Positions 10,200 through 18,807 of a stretch of 64,000 nt of DNA are shown here, piece after piece. A program made the position numbers and the translations under genes. The stretch comes from Thalassospira lucentensis (GTDB lineage: Bacteria > Pseudomonadota > Alphaproteobacteria > Rhodospirillales > Thalassospiraceae), in the NCBI RefSeq assembly GCF_011806425.1, contig NZ_JAATOV010000001.1:62001-126000 (forward strand), given 5' to 3'. Positions within the stretch are counted from its first letter, which is position 1. The number at the start of each line of letters is the position of its first letter. The notes below the pieces were generated by a model, which was not told the DNA's origin, did no database searches, and saw nothing but the letters and a program-made list of their open reading frames with translations.

Positions 10200-11036
10200 T
10201 TACACTTCTGACAACATAATCGCGGATAATTGCCGACCGTAATCGGGCTCCTTACGAAGCGTCGTGCGGCGGTAACTGTAGAACAAATCTTCTTGCGCCA
10301 AGGTATCGCGCGCCACAAGCTCGACCGCACCAACCCCGGTTGCAATCGTGCGCCGGCGCACATATTCAGGCAGATCAAACATATAGTGGCCCAAACGCAC
10401 CGATGCATCAAAAAGGTCTTCGTTGCCTTCTGGCCCACCAAGGATCGTATCGCGAAACGCAGCATCAACTTCGTAAGAGTCGCGCGCAATGCATGGACCA
10501 ACGGCGGCGATGATGTTTTCACGCGCAGCACCCAGTTTTTCCATCGCCGTGACGGTGCTTTCCGAAATCCCGCCATACGACCCGCGCCATCCCGAATGGC
10601 ACGCGCCAATCACACCCGCCTTGGGATCATGGAACAACACCGGCGTGCAATCGGCGGTCAAAATCCCCAACATGATGCAGGGGCGGTTCGTCACCATCGC
10701 ATCGGCCTTGGGCGCATTTTCACGCGACAACGGCTGATCTAGCACCGCAACATCGATCCCATGCACCTGATACACGGTTGTCAGTTGATCGGGGTCCGCA
10801 TCAAATACCTTGGCTGCGCGGGTACGGTTTTCGGCCACACGGTCGTTATTATCGTCGGAGCCAAATCCAACATTGAGCCCGCCATGAATGCCATGACTGA
10901 CCCCACCCTTGCGGCTAAAAAACCCATGCCGCAGGCCGGATGCGCCTTCAAGCCTTTCGGCTTCAAACCATGTCAGCCCGTCTTGCGTGCGGCTGATACC
11001 ATCCGTGATCGGATGAACGGGGGTCGGATTGCTCAT
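10200..11036 (-). CDS. pgeF: Peptidoglycan editing factor PgeF (YfiH/laccase-domain family)
   Basis: This 278-residue protein belongs to the YfiH (formerly 'polyphenol oxidase') family. PgeF is known to remove misincorporated residues from cytoplasmic UDP-MurNAc peptides. Family signatures are clear: YQVHGIDVAVLD, ADAMVTN, LGILTADCTPVLFHDP, GACHSGWRGS, and the metal-site His in AVGPCIARDSYEVD. A longer frame reaches 11126, but the ATG at 11036 has a ggag site and avoids overlap with midA. It is the last gene of the lgt-midA-pgeF string. Confidence 0.92.
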   Translation of the reverse strand: MSNPTPVHPITDGISRTQDGLTWFEAERLEGASGLRHGFFSRKGGVSHGIHGGLNVGFGSDDNNDRVAENRTRAAKVFDADPDQLTTVYQVHGIDVAVLDQPLSRENAPKADAMVTNRPCIMLGILTADCTPVLFHDPKAGVIGACHSGWRGSYGGISESTVTAMEKLGAARENIIAAVGPCIARDSYEVDAAFRDTILGGPEGNEDLFDASVRLGHYMFDLPEYVRRRTIATGVGAVELVARDTLAQEDLFYSYRRTTLRKEPDYGRQLSAIMLSEV

Positions 11037-11076
11037 GATGCTGTGCTCCGTCTTTCGGGTCGGGCGTGGCGCAAAA

Positions 11077-12204
11077 TCACCCTTCGGCACCACTGATGCA
11101 GGGCGGCGGTGTTGTTGTCGCACCATAGCCGATCAGAACTTTAAAAAGCGTTCCCATCTGATCGGGTGCGATCAAACGTGCCAGGGCCTGATCAATCGCC
11201 TTGGCCTGATCATCATTGGCATCGGTTTTTAAAAGTTCGGCACGCTGTTCAATGCCCAGCATCGCCAAAAAGGTGCCTTGGGTTAAAACAGCACCCGTCC
11301 GTGCGCCAGCCTCAAGCATCGCACGCGACAAGGCCGCGAAATCGACATGGGCGGTTAAATCCGCGTCACCCGGCTGACTTAAAACCGGGTAATATTCATG
11401 GGCCTTCACCGCCTGCAACGTGTCGCCAAACGCGCTGTGGGGATGGCCATAATCAATAAACAATGCCGCACCACCGGTCTCGTTCAAACGGCGGGCAATC
11501 TGATCGGCCACGGCAATTGCCGGGCCACAGCTTTCAAAAATGTCACCCTTTTTGGCTGTCCCGCGCAAGGTCGCCGGAATAAGCGCATCGGCAATCGGGG
11601 TTTCGCGCCCACGGACAAAGCCAAGCGCGCCGGTCTTCGCATCCACACCAACAAGCCGTTCGGCCCATCCGGTATCACCGCGTTCGAACTGGCGGATCGG
11701 CAGCGCGTCAAAGAATTCGTTGCCAATCACAATCATCGGCACGCCAGAACGTGGTGCGATGTCTTCGAACGCTTCGTGCCAGGTTGCCGGCACACCATAT
11801 GGCATAATCGCGGTTTGCTGATGGGTGCGCAGAACCGGGCTGGTTTCAACAAACCGCACCGTGATCGCGTCACTAAACCCAGGGACATTGCGCACCGCAC
11901 GCAGGGCATCGGACATTAATGTCCCGCGCCCCGGCCCCAGTTCGACCAGATCGATTTTCGATGGCCCGCCCATCTGCTGCCACGTCACCGCCGCCCAAAG
12001 CCCGATCAATTCGCCAAACATCTGGCTGATTTCAGGGGCGGTTATGAAATCGCCCGACCGGCCAAACGGATCTTGTTTGCGGTAATAGCCGTACTCGGGA
12101 TGGGCCAGTGCCTCATTCATGAAATCGGCAATGCTGATCGGCCCCGAAAGCGAAATACGGCGTTTGATATGATCAAGAAGCGGGCTTTCAGACATATCGG
12201 TCAC
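11077..12204 (-). CDS. MidA/NDUFAF7-type class I SAM-dependent methyltransferase
   Basis: This 375-residue protein has the DUF185/MidA architecture: GPISIADFMNEALAHPEYGYY at residues 19-39, GDFITAPEISQMFGE, and the SAM-binding VELGPGRGTLM. The mitochondrial homologue NDUFAF7 methylates an arginine of a complex I subunit; the bacterial target is not established. Its GTG start overlaps the lgt stop by four bases (GTGA); an ATG three codons in (12195) is an alternative. The lgt-midA-pgeF order is widespread in alphaproteobacteria. Confidence 0.9.
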   Translation of the reverse strand: MTDMSESPLLDHIKRRISLSGPISIADFMNEALAHPEYGYYRKQDPFGRSGDFITAPEISQMFGELIGLWAAVTWQQMGGPSKIDLVELGPGRGTLMSDALRAVRNVPGFSDAITVRFVETSPVLRTHQQTAIMPYGVPATWHEAFEDIAPRSGVPMIVIGNEFFDALPIRQFERGDTGWAERLVGVDAKTGALGFVRGRETPIADALIPATLRGTAKKGDIFESCGPAIAVADQIARRLNETGGAALFIDYGHPHSAFGDTLQAVKAHEYYPVLSQPGDADLTAHVDFAALSRAMLEAGARTGAVLTQGTFLAMLGIEQRAELLKTDANDDQAKAIDQALARLIAPDQMGTLFKVLIGYGATTTPPPCISGAEG

Positions 12205-13052
12205 GCGGTCTTTCCATCTTTGTTTTTGGCATCTTCTTTCGGGTGGATGCGGGTTTCAATCGGTTTGGATTTCAGCGCATAGATAATGCACCCCAGACCG
12301 GCCAGAACCATCGGGATCGACAGCAACTGCCCCATCGTCGCCCCACCCACAAGGTAGCCAAGCTGTGCATCAGGCTGACGGAAGAATTCAATAATAATCC
12401 GCGAAAGACCATATCCCGCAACGAACGTGCCGCCCAAAATACCGGGACGATGACGAACATACGCACTGCGCGACAAGACAAACAGCACGCAAAACAGGAT
12501 CACCCCTTCAAGGGCGGCTTCGTAAAGTTGACTGGGATGGCGCGGCATTGGGCCACCATTGGGGAACACCATGCCCCACGGCGCATCCGTGGCGCGGCCA
12601 AACAACTCACCATTGATGAAGTTGGCAATACGGCCAAAGAACAAACCAATCGGCGTTGCCACCGCGGCGGCATCCAAAACCGCCAAGATCGAAATGCCGC
12701 GTTTGCGCGCGAACAAAATGATCGCAACAATCACACCCATAAAGCCGCCATGGAACGCCATGCCGCCCTGCCAGACCTTAAGGATATTGCCCGGATTGGC
12801 CAGGTAATAATCGAAGTTATAAAACAGCACATAGCCGATCCGACCGCCCAGGATCACGCCAAGCGTTGCCCAAAACAGCAAATCATCAACGTCTGCTTTG
12901 CTCATGATGCGGGGGGTTTTGCTGCAATAATACACAACATACCGCCACCCCAGCAAAAGCCCTGCGATATAGGCCAGCGCATACCAGCGAATGGCAATCG
13001 GACCAATGGAAATGGCAATCGGATCTATGGCCGGAAAGGCAAGGCTTAGCAT
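12201..13052 (-). CDS. lgt: Prolipoprotein diacylglyceryl transferase
   Basis: Lgt attaches diacylglycerol to the lipobox cysteine of prolipoproteins in the inner membrane. The 283-residue protein has about seven membrane spans and the Lgt signature GRIANFINGELFGR, plus the HGGFMG motif with its essential His region. The frame opens at 13160, but the ATG at 13052 has a ggag site and gives the usual N-terminus beginning with a hydrophobic segment. It overlaps midA by four bases. Confidence 0.96.
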   Translation of the reverse strand: MLSLAFPAIDPIAISIGPIAIRWYALAYIAGLLLGWRYVVYYCSKTPRIMSKADVDDLLFWATLGVILGGRIGYVLFYNFDYYLANPGNILKVWQGGMAFHGGFMGVIVAIILFARKRGISILAVLDAAAVATPIGLFFGRIANFINGELFGRATDAPWGMVFPNGGPMPRHPSQLYEAALEGVILFCVLFVLSRSAYVRHRPGILGGTFVAGYGLSRIIIEFFRQPDAQLGYLVGGATMGQLLSIPMVLAGLGCIIYALKSKPIETRIHPKEDAKNKDGKTA

Positions 13053-13187
13053 CAGGAAAACTCCGGTCCGAAACAGAGGAAGAAAACAAACATATCTTGG
13101 GGTGTCACAAAGGATATGGGCAGCATCATGGCAACCTGGCCCGATTGGCCGCGCAACCACTTTGCAGCCCTAAATTACCGGGCGTGA

Positions 13188-14174
13188 TCAACGGAACGGA
13201 TCATCGGTGGCAAGATAATCCTGAATGTAGCTGCGCACACCGTCTTCAAGTGACGTCATATCGGCGTCATATCCCGCTTGCCGCAGCTTGGACATGTTGG
13301 CCTCGGTGAAATACTGGTATTTGTCGCGAATGGATTCTGGGGTCGGCACATATTGAATGTCGGGTTCCTTGCCCAAGGCGGCAAAGACCGACAATGCCAA
13401 ATCCTTGAAACTGCGCGCCTTGCCCGTACCGACGTTAAACAGGTCGCTGACATCGGGGTGGTCATAAAGCCACATGATGATATTGACCACATCACCAACC
13501 CAGACAAAATCACGCAACTGTCCGCCATCTTCATAATCGGGATGATGGGATTTAAACAGCGTCGCGGTTTCCCCGGCCGACAATTTGTCAAACATCTGCG
13601 ACACAACAGATCGCATGCCGCCTTTGTGATATTCGTTCGGGCCATAGACATTGAAAAACTTCAACCCGGCCCACTGTTTGGGGCGGAAACCGTTTTGATC
13701 CAAAATGCGGCGGAACCGACGGTCAGTCGCATGTTTTGACCAGCCATAAGCATTTAGCGGTGCAAGCTTTGCCATTTCACCATCGTCAAAGCGATCATCA
13801 AAGCCCTGCTTGCCATCGCCGTAGGTCGCAGCTGATGACGCATAGATCAATCGTGCGGAATGGCGTGCGCACCAATCCCAAAGCCACGTGGTCAGTTTCA
13901 GGTTATTGGCCACGATCTTATCGGCATCGGTTTCGGTGGTCGCGGAAATCGCGCCCATATGGAAAATCGTATCCACATCGCCGTCATGCTGCTCAAGGAA
14001 TGCGGGTAGCTCATCAGGATGAATGATGTCGCGCAGGTTCCGCTTGGCGATGTTTTTCCACTTAATGCCATCGCGCAGACGATCGACGACAACAATGTCG
14101 GTCTCGCCGCGTTCTTCAAGGGCGGCAACAATATTGGAACCGATAAATCCGGCACCACCGGTAACGATAAGCAT
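13188..14174 (-). CDS. hldD: ADP-L-glycero-D-manno-heptose-6-epimerase
   Basis: HldD epimerises ADP-D,D-heptose to the L,D form used in the lipopolysaccharide inner core. The 328-residue protein is an extended short-chain dehydrogenase: NADP-binding VTGGAGFIGSN at residues 4-14, the RDIIHPDE and GAISATTETDADKI segments typical of HldD, and a Y-x3-K active site in AYGWSKHATDR. The ATG at 14174 has an aggag site six bases ahead. It stands 135 bases upstream of lgt. Confidence 0.94.
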   Translation of the reverse strand: MLIVTGGAGFIGSNIVAALEERGETDIVVVDRLRDGIKWKNIAKRNLRDIIHPDELPAFLEQHDGDVDTIFHMGAISATTETDADKIVANNLKLTTWLWDWCARHSARLIYASSAATYGDGKQGFDDRFDDGEMAKLAPLNAYGWSKHATDRRFRRILDQNGFRPKQWAGLKFFNVYGPNEYHKGGMRSVVSQMFDKLSAGETATLFKSHHPDYEDGGQLRDFVWVGDVVNIIMWLYDHPDVSDLFNVGTGKARSFKDLALSVFAALGKEPDIQYVPTPESIRDKYQYFTEANMSKLRQAGYDADMTSLEDGVRSYIQDYLATDDPFR

Positions 14175-14394
14175 CACATTCTCCTGACGGAACGCATTCC
14201 CGTTCCCTAACGGCCCATGTGCTGGGCCCTGTCATCCAAAAATCTGACCACTTTATAGGACCGCCCCTGATCTGGAGCAAGAAAAGCCATAGAAAAGAAC
14301 GATATTGTGACCCAAACAGACGATCAACTTGCCCCGCAGGGCATTACCAACCATATTACGCACAACAACTTGATCCCAAAAGACGGAGACACCG

Positions 14395-14709
14395 ATGCAG
14401 ATCAATAACCGCATTCTCGATGACCTTACCCGCGTGACCAATTCTGCATTGGGCACCATGACCGGGGTCAAAGGCGAGGTGGACGCAATGATCCGTCAGC
14501 AGTTTGAAAAAATCCTGCTCAGCATGGATTTGGTCAGCCGCGAAGAATTCGACGTGGTGCATGACGTTGCCATTCGCGCATCCGAACGCATTGACGAACT
14601 CGAAGCCAAAATTGGCGATCTCGAAAAACGTCTTGCCGCGGCCGATGCCCCGCAAAAACCTGCTGCGAAACGCGCAAGCCCCAAAACGGCTGCAAAAAAA
14701 GACGCCTAA
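14395..14709 (+). CDS. ubiK: UbiK family accessory factor (BMFP domain)
   Basis: This 104-residue protein matches the UbiK/YqiC family, a small trimeric coiled-coil factor that helps the soluble ubiquinone-synthesis complex. The N-terminal amphipathic part (residues 1-40, with VKGEVDAMIRQQFEKIL) and the coiled coil with the SREEFDVVHDVAIRASERIDEL pattern are typical. The tail is Ala/Lys-rich. A ggag site precedes the ATG. It is monocistronic and divergent from hldD. Confidence 0.85.
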   Translation: MQINNRILDDLTRVTNSALGTMTGVKGEVDAMIRQQFEKILLSMDLVSREEFDVVHDVAIRASERIDELEAKIGDLEKRLAAADAPQKPAAKRASPKTAAKKDA

Positions 14710-14911
14710 GCCGGCGTCCGTTACAGAATAAAACGCAGCCCCGCCCTATCCCCGATCCGACAAAGATCCACACGGATCAGTCGGTTGGGGAATGCGGGCA
14801 GGCAAAGACATAGCACTCATTGCAGCCCTGTGATGAACGGCGGTTGAAACACGGCACGCACCAGCATATAGTGCGCGCCCTTTCGCATATGCTTAAACAG
14901 GCTGGGTTTAT

Positions 14912-15418
14912 ATGAACGACCAACCCGACGATATCGGCGATCTGGATGACGAAAATCCGTTAATCCTTATCGAAGATATCGCCCGCACCAACCAATGGCA
15001 GATTGAACGACGCAGCACCGACGAGGTGGTGGTCGAGATCCCCGGCCATTGGTGCACGTATCTGGTCTATTTCACCTGGCGCGAAGACGCCGAAGCCCTG
15101 CATGTCGCATGTTGTTTTGACCTGTTCGTGCCAGAGCCATTGCGCCCGCGCATCTACGAACTGGTCGCCAAGTGTAACGAGCAACTCTGGATCGGGCATT
15201 TCGGTCTTTGGCTCGAAGAAAACATGCCGCTGTTTCGTCATACCCTGTTGTTCGGCGGCGATGTCCCGCCAATGATCGAACAGTTCGAAGAAATGATCGA
15301 AATTGCCGTATCGGAATGTGAACGCTTCTTCCCGGCATTTAACTTCGTCCTCGGACAAGGCAAATCCCCCGACGAAGCATTGATGCATTCCATGCTTGAG
15401 CCCCTTGGCCAAGCATAA
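14912..15418 (+). CDS. YbjN domain-containing protein
   Basis: This 168-residue protein has the YbjN fold pattern (related to type III secretion chaperones): DIARTNQWQIERRSTDEVVVEIPG, YLVYFTWREDAEALHVACCFDLFVP, then YELVAKCNEQLWIGHFGLW. YbjN proteins in enterobacteria influence stress response and motility, but the alphaproteobacterial function is unknown. Many sensory-type acidic residues occur at the N-terminus. It is followed by a clear terminator and is probably monocistronic. Confidence 0.85.
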   Translation: MNDQPDDIGDLDDENPLILIEDIARTNQWQIERRSTDEVVVEIPGHWCTYLVYFTWREDAEALHVACCFDLFVPEPLRPRIYELVAKCNEQLWIGHFGLWLEENMPLFRHTLLFGGDVPPMIEQFEEMIEIAVSECERFFPAFNFVLGQGKSPDEALMHSMLEPLGQA

Positions 15419-15465
15419 GCCAACCGCACAAAGCATAAGACCGCCATATGGCGCTCAACGTGATC

Positions 15466-15492
15466 AGGACGGCATATTCGCCGTCCTTTTTC
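15466..15492 (+). terminator. Terminator of the ybjN-like gene
   Basis: A perfect 8-bp stem (AGGACGGC/GCCGTCCT, six-base loop) runs directly into a T tract, 48 bases past the stop. Confidence 0.85.
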
Positions 15493-15806
15493 ATATCGGC
15501 TTTCATATCGTCCTTATTTTTCTGCCGACATCATGTTTTGGGCAAAACAAAATAAACGTCGCCGTTCCGGGCCGCCTTGGACGCCCGACAAGATAAAATC
15601 GCGTCATCATTGCCAATCACAGCCAAACCAACCGCGATGATGTATCCTGTAAATTGTGTTACCAATACCACGCACACCACTTGCCCTATGCACTGACTTG
15701 ACCCACCTTGTTAAGATCGCTACGGCATAACGGTCAGGTTCTAGAATACCACTGTTGATTGCACCCTGCTCAACAGGACAGGATGGATAAAGCGGAGCAC
15801 TTTTTT
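15493..15806. other. Gap upstream of proC
   Basis: No gene is visible. A TTGACC at 15698-15703 could serve as a -35 element for proC, with a poor -10 (TACGGC) 17 bases on; this is weak. The ggag site at 15794-15797 belongs to proC. Confidence 0.4.
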
Positions 15807-16622
15807 ATGAATACGCGTCTTTTGCTGGTCGGTTGCGGAAAAATGGGCAGCGCCATGCTTGAAGGCTGGCTTGCGCAGGGCCTTGTTGCAAGTAATGTCT
15901 ATATCGTCGAACAAGCCGAAGCGGTCGAAAAGCTTGAAACCAGCTATGGCATTAATGGCATTACCGATGTCAAAGAAATGCCCAAGGACTTTGTGCCGCA
16001 GGTCGTCCTGTTCGCGATCAAGCCACAGGTCCTGCCTGATGTGATCGATGCCTATAAGCCGCTTGTGCGCGCTGAAACCGTATTTCTGTCGGTGGCAGCA
16101 GGCAAAACGATCGATTTCTTTGCCAGCCATCTGGGTGAAAACGCCCGCATCGTGCGCGCCATGCCCAACACGCCAGCCGCCGTATCGCGCGGCATGACCG
16201 TGATGTGCCCAACCGATGATGTCAGCATCGCCCAGTGCGACATGTGCGAAACCCTGCTTAAGGCGGTTGGTCTTGTATCCTGGGTCGATGATGAAAACCT
16301 GATGGATGCGGTCACCGCCGTTTCGGGCAGTGGCCCGGCGTATATCTTCCACATGGTCGAAGCCATGGCACAGGCGGGCGAAGCGGCTGGGCTTCCGGCA
16401 GAACAGGCGATGTTGCTCGCACGGCAAACCGTTGTGGGTGCCGGTTTCTTACTAGATGCCCGCGAAGAAACCGCCGAAACCCTGCGTCAAAATGTTACAA
16501 GCCCCGGGGGCACAACCGCCGCCGCACTTGATGTTTTGATGGACCAAAAAACCGGACTGCCCGAACTGATGACCCGCGCGGTCGAAGCCGCCCGCAAACG
16601 CTCGGTCGAACTGGCAGGGTAA
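15807..16622 (+). CDS. proC: Pyrroline-5-carboxylate reductase
   Basis: ProC catalyses the last step of proline synthesis, NAD(P)H-dependent reduction of pyrroline-5-carboxylate. The 271-residue protein has the dinucleotide loop LLVGCGKMGSAML (residues 5-17), IVRAMPNTPA, and the C-terminal family signature with AVSGSGPAYIFHMVEAM and VTSPGGTTAAALDVL. The frame opens at 15759, but the ATG at 15807 has a ggag site and gives the standard N-terminus. The TetR gene follows 46 bases later. Confidence 0.95.
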   Translation: MNTRLLLVGCGKMGSAMLEGWLAQGLVASNVYIVEQAEAVEKLETSYGINGITDVKEMPKDFVPQVVLFAIKPQVLPDVIDAYKPLVRAETVFLSVAAGKTIDFFASHLGENARIVRAMPNTPAAVSRGMTVMCPTDDVSIAQCDMCETLLKAVGLVSWVDDENLMDAVTAVSGSGPAYIFHMVEAMAQAGEAAGLPAEQAMLLARQTVVGAGFLLDAREETAETLRQNVTSPGGTTAAALDVLMDQKTGLPELMTRAVEAARKRSVELAG

Positions 16623-16668
16623 ATTACCTGCCGTTGCCAATGCTATTGCCCCGAACAAGGAGACAGTC

Positions 16669-17385
16669 ATGCCTGCGAAAAAGGATATCCCAAATACCCT
16701 GATCACGGCCGCGATGAAACTGGCAGCAGAGAAAAGCTGGCATGACGTCACCATGATCGATATCGCCCAAACAGCGGGTCTTTCCGTTGCGGAATGTTAT
16801 GACCATTGCCGCAGCAAGGGCGATATCCTGCGCAAGTTCATCTATAAGATCGACCGCGAAGTTCTGGCCGATCTCGAAGATGAAGATTTCGACGAGCCGG
16901 GTCATGATCGCTTGATCGCGGTGATGATGGCGCGCTTTGATGCCTTGGCGGCCTATCGCCCGGCCCTTCGTTCGATCACCGACGTGCATGGTGACCTTGG
17001 CCCGGCCGATCAATTGCGTGCCATCAAAACCCATTTCGGGTCGATGCGTTGGATGCTTGATGCGGCGGGCTTTCGCACCGGCGGCCTTCACGGCAGTCTG
17101 CGCATTGCCGGGCTGACCGGCATCTATGCCCGCTGCTTTAAATACTGGCTGGATGATACCAGCACCGATTTTGGCCCAACCATGGCGCGTTTGGATCGCG
17201 AACTGTCAAAGGCATCTGTTTGGGACGCGCGGGTTGAAAAGGGTCTTGGCAAGGCAAACAAGCTGTGTGACCGTATCTCGAAAAAATATCACCGCTTTGC
17301 AGCAAAAAAATCTGCACCTTCGGATCAAACCAACAGCACGCAAAGCCCTGAAACAGGCGATAATGCGCCTGCATCTTCCAGCTAA
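16669..17385 (+). CDS. TetR family transcriptional regulator
   Basis: This 238-residue protein has a TetR-type helix-turn-helix at about residues 10-55 (ITAAMKLAAEKSWHDVTMIDIAQTAGLSV). The rest is an all-helical ligand domain without recognisable ligand determinants, and a low-complexity Ser/Pro tail follows residue 205. It has an aaggag site and lies 46 bases after proC, so it may share its transcript. Target and ligand are unknown. The phasin gene downstream has its own promoter and need not be a target. Confidence 0.82.
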   Translation: MPAKKDIPNTLITAAMKLAAEKSWHDVTMIDIAQTAGLSVAECYDHCRSKGDILRKFIYKIDREVLADLEDEDFDEPGHDRLIAVMMARFDALAAYRPALRSITDVHGDLGPADQLRAIKTHFGSMRWMLDAAGFRTGGLHGSLRIAGLTGIYARCFKYWLDDTSTDFGPTMARLDRELSKASVWDARVEKGLGKANKLCDRISKKYHRFAAKKSAPSDQTNSTQSPETGDNAPASSS

Positions 17386-17461
17386 TACGCTGATATAAAA
17401 TGCAAAAAAGACATTAATACCCCAGGTTATAACCAACGCCAAAACCATCAACCATACGGTT

Positions 17462-17536
17462 TTGTGCAGTGCAAAATAATACTTGACGAACGCGCTCCAT
17501 TCCGGCATATTGCAGTTGAATTTGTGCGGCGCACAA
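17462..17536 (+). promoter_or_regulatory. Phasin promoter flanked by two TGC-N3-GCA boxes (PhaR-like operators)
   Basis: A promoter-like pair, TTGACG (17483-17488) and CATATT (17506-17511) with 17-base spacing, lies between two similar inverted repeats. The upstream one is TTGTGC-AGT-GCAAAA (17462-17476) and the downstream one is TTGTGC-GGC-GCACAA (17522-17536, perfect). Their centres are 60 bases apart, and the second overlaps the expected transcription start. TGC-N3-GCA cores resemble the binding sites described for the PHA-synthesis repressor PhaR. The assignment to PhaR is inference. Confidence 0.65.
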
Positions 17537-17574
17537 TGCGCCTCATTTCACACCTGTTGCAAGGAGTGCACACT

Positions 17575-18027
17575 ATGACCGCCGCTAAAAAAGCTACGAA
17601 CCCGTTCTTTGATGTCGACTTCACCAAATATGCTGCGGATTTTAAAATTCCGGGCGTAGATATGAACGAGATGATGGCTTTCCAGCGTAAAAACGTTGAA
17701 GCCCTGACCAAAGCCAACAAGGTTGCCTTCGATGGTTTCCAGGCTGTTGCTCAGCGCCAGAGCGAAATCTTCAAGTCGCTGTTGGACAAAGTCCAGACAC
17801 AGGGCAAAGATTTTGCTGCTACTTCCGCTGACGACCCGATGGCGTCTGCTGCTAAGCAGACCGAAGTCGCAAAAGCCGCCTACGAAGAAGCACTTGCAAA
17901 TTCGAAAGAACTCTCGGGTTTGGTAACCAAATCTCAGGAAGAAGCTCTTTCGCTTCTCCAGAACCGCTTTACCGAATCTCTTGAGGAATTCAAAACCGCA
18001 ATCGAAAAGAATGCGGCTGCGAAGTAA
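17575..18027 (+). CDS. Phasin family protein
   Basis: This 150-residue protein fits the phasin family: granule-coating, amphipathic, helical. It contains DVDFTKYAADFKIPGVDMNEMMAFQRKNVEALTKANK-type segments and the mid-protein heptad pattern expected of phasins. The frame opens at 17464, but the ATG at 17575 has an aaggag site nine bases ahead. It ends in a strong terminator, so it is monocistronic. phaB and phaA at the other end of the window supply precursor for the polyhydroxyalkanoate that it would coat. Confidence 0.88.
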   Translation: MTAAKKATNPFFDVDFTKYAADFKIPGVDMNEMMAFQRKNVEALTKANKVAFDGFQAVAQRQSEIFKSLLDKVQTQGKDFAATSADDPMASAAKQTEVAKAAYEEALANSKELSGLVTKSQEEALSLLQNRFTESLEEFKTAIEKNAAAK

Positions 18028-18064
18028 GCGACTAACGTTTTTCACTTCCCGTGATCGACTTGAT

Positions 18065-18093
18065 GGCAGGGCCTAACAGCCCTGCCATTTTTT
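18065..18093 (+). terminator. Terminator of the phasin gene
   Basis: A perfect 8-bp stem (GGCAGGGC/GCCCTGCC) with a six-base loop is followed by ATTTTTT. Confidence 0.9.
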
Positions 18094-18234
18094 ATGCCTC
18101 TTTCTCACGGCCAACGTCACGGACACTTTTCGGTCGTTTTGCTCAAACTCCTGACTTTGCCACAACTGTCTGCTTTGGACTTATCAGGGCTGTTTTCTCG
18201 TTCTAAGTTGTCCTGATAGCAAGGAGCACAGATC

Positions 18235-18579
18235 ATGAGCGAAATCAGTTTTGATGATTTTCTAAAAGTCGATATCCGCGTCGGCACGGTGATTGACGCG
18301 CAAGAGTTCCCCGAAGCCCGCCGCCCGGCGTTAAAGATCTGGGTGGATTTTGGCCCTGAAATTGGCACCCGAAAAACATCGGCCCAGATCACCAAATATT
18401 ACACCCCAGAAAAGCTGATCGGCCGACAGGTCGCTGGCGTTGTCAACTTCCCGAAAAAACAGGTCGGACCGTTTATGTCCGAATTCCTCTGCCTTGGTTT
18501 TCCCGATGGCGATGACGACAATGGCATCGTTTTGATCAAACCCGATCACGACATTCCAAATGGCGGTCGACTGCTTTAA
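18235..18579 (+). CDS. CsaA-type tRNA-binding protein
   Basis: This 114-residue protein is a single OB-fold tRNA-binding domain of the CsaA/Arc1p/EMAP-II type: FLKVDIRVGTVIDAQEFPEARRPALKIWVDFG near the start, then YTPEKLIGRQVAGVVNFPKKQ and FLCLGFPD. CsaA has been called an export chaperone in Bacillus and binds tRNA in vitro; its role here is unknown. An aaggag site precedes the ATG. Confidence 0.9.
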   Translation: MSEISFDDFLKVDIRVGTVIDAQEFPEARRPALKIWVDFGPEIGTRKTSAQITKYYTPEKLIGRQVAGVVNFPKKQVGPFMSEFLCLGFPDGDDDNGIVLIKPDHDIPNGGRLL

Positions 18580-18708
18580 CGCCTCTGACATTCTGATCAA
18601 TACCGGCTGCGCCTATCCTATCTGATCAACGCGTCCGTTGCTGACCGCTATGTATCGGCCTTTCGGTCCGCCGTTTTTTGGATCGCGGATGTCATCTAAC
18701 GTTATTGC

Positions 18709-18746
18709 CAAAAAGTTTGGGCGGGAACACATCGTGCTCCCGCCCA
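18709..18746 (-). terminator. Terminator of the PAS-PAS chemoreceptor gene
   Basis: On the minus strand a hairpin with a 9-bp GC-rich stem (TGGGCGGGA/TCCCGCCCA, 18718-18746) is followed by AACTTTTT, about 60 bases after the stop. Confidence 0.85.
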
Positions 18747-18807
18747 TCTTGCCTCATAGCTGTCGCTCGTTTCGGACATGTTACTTAACTGTCCGTTGTC
18801 CCGCAGA

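Noticed and set aside
12243-13049. Plus-strand frame of 268 codons opposite lgt
   Set aside because: Antisense shadow of lgt with no hydrophobic or domain pattern.
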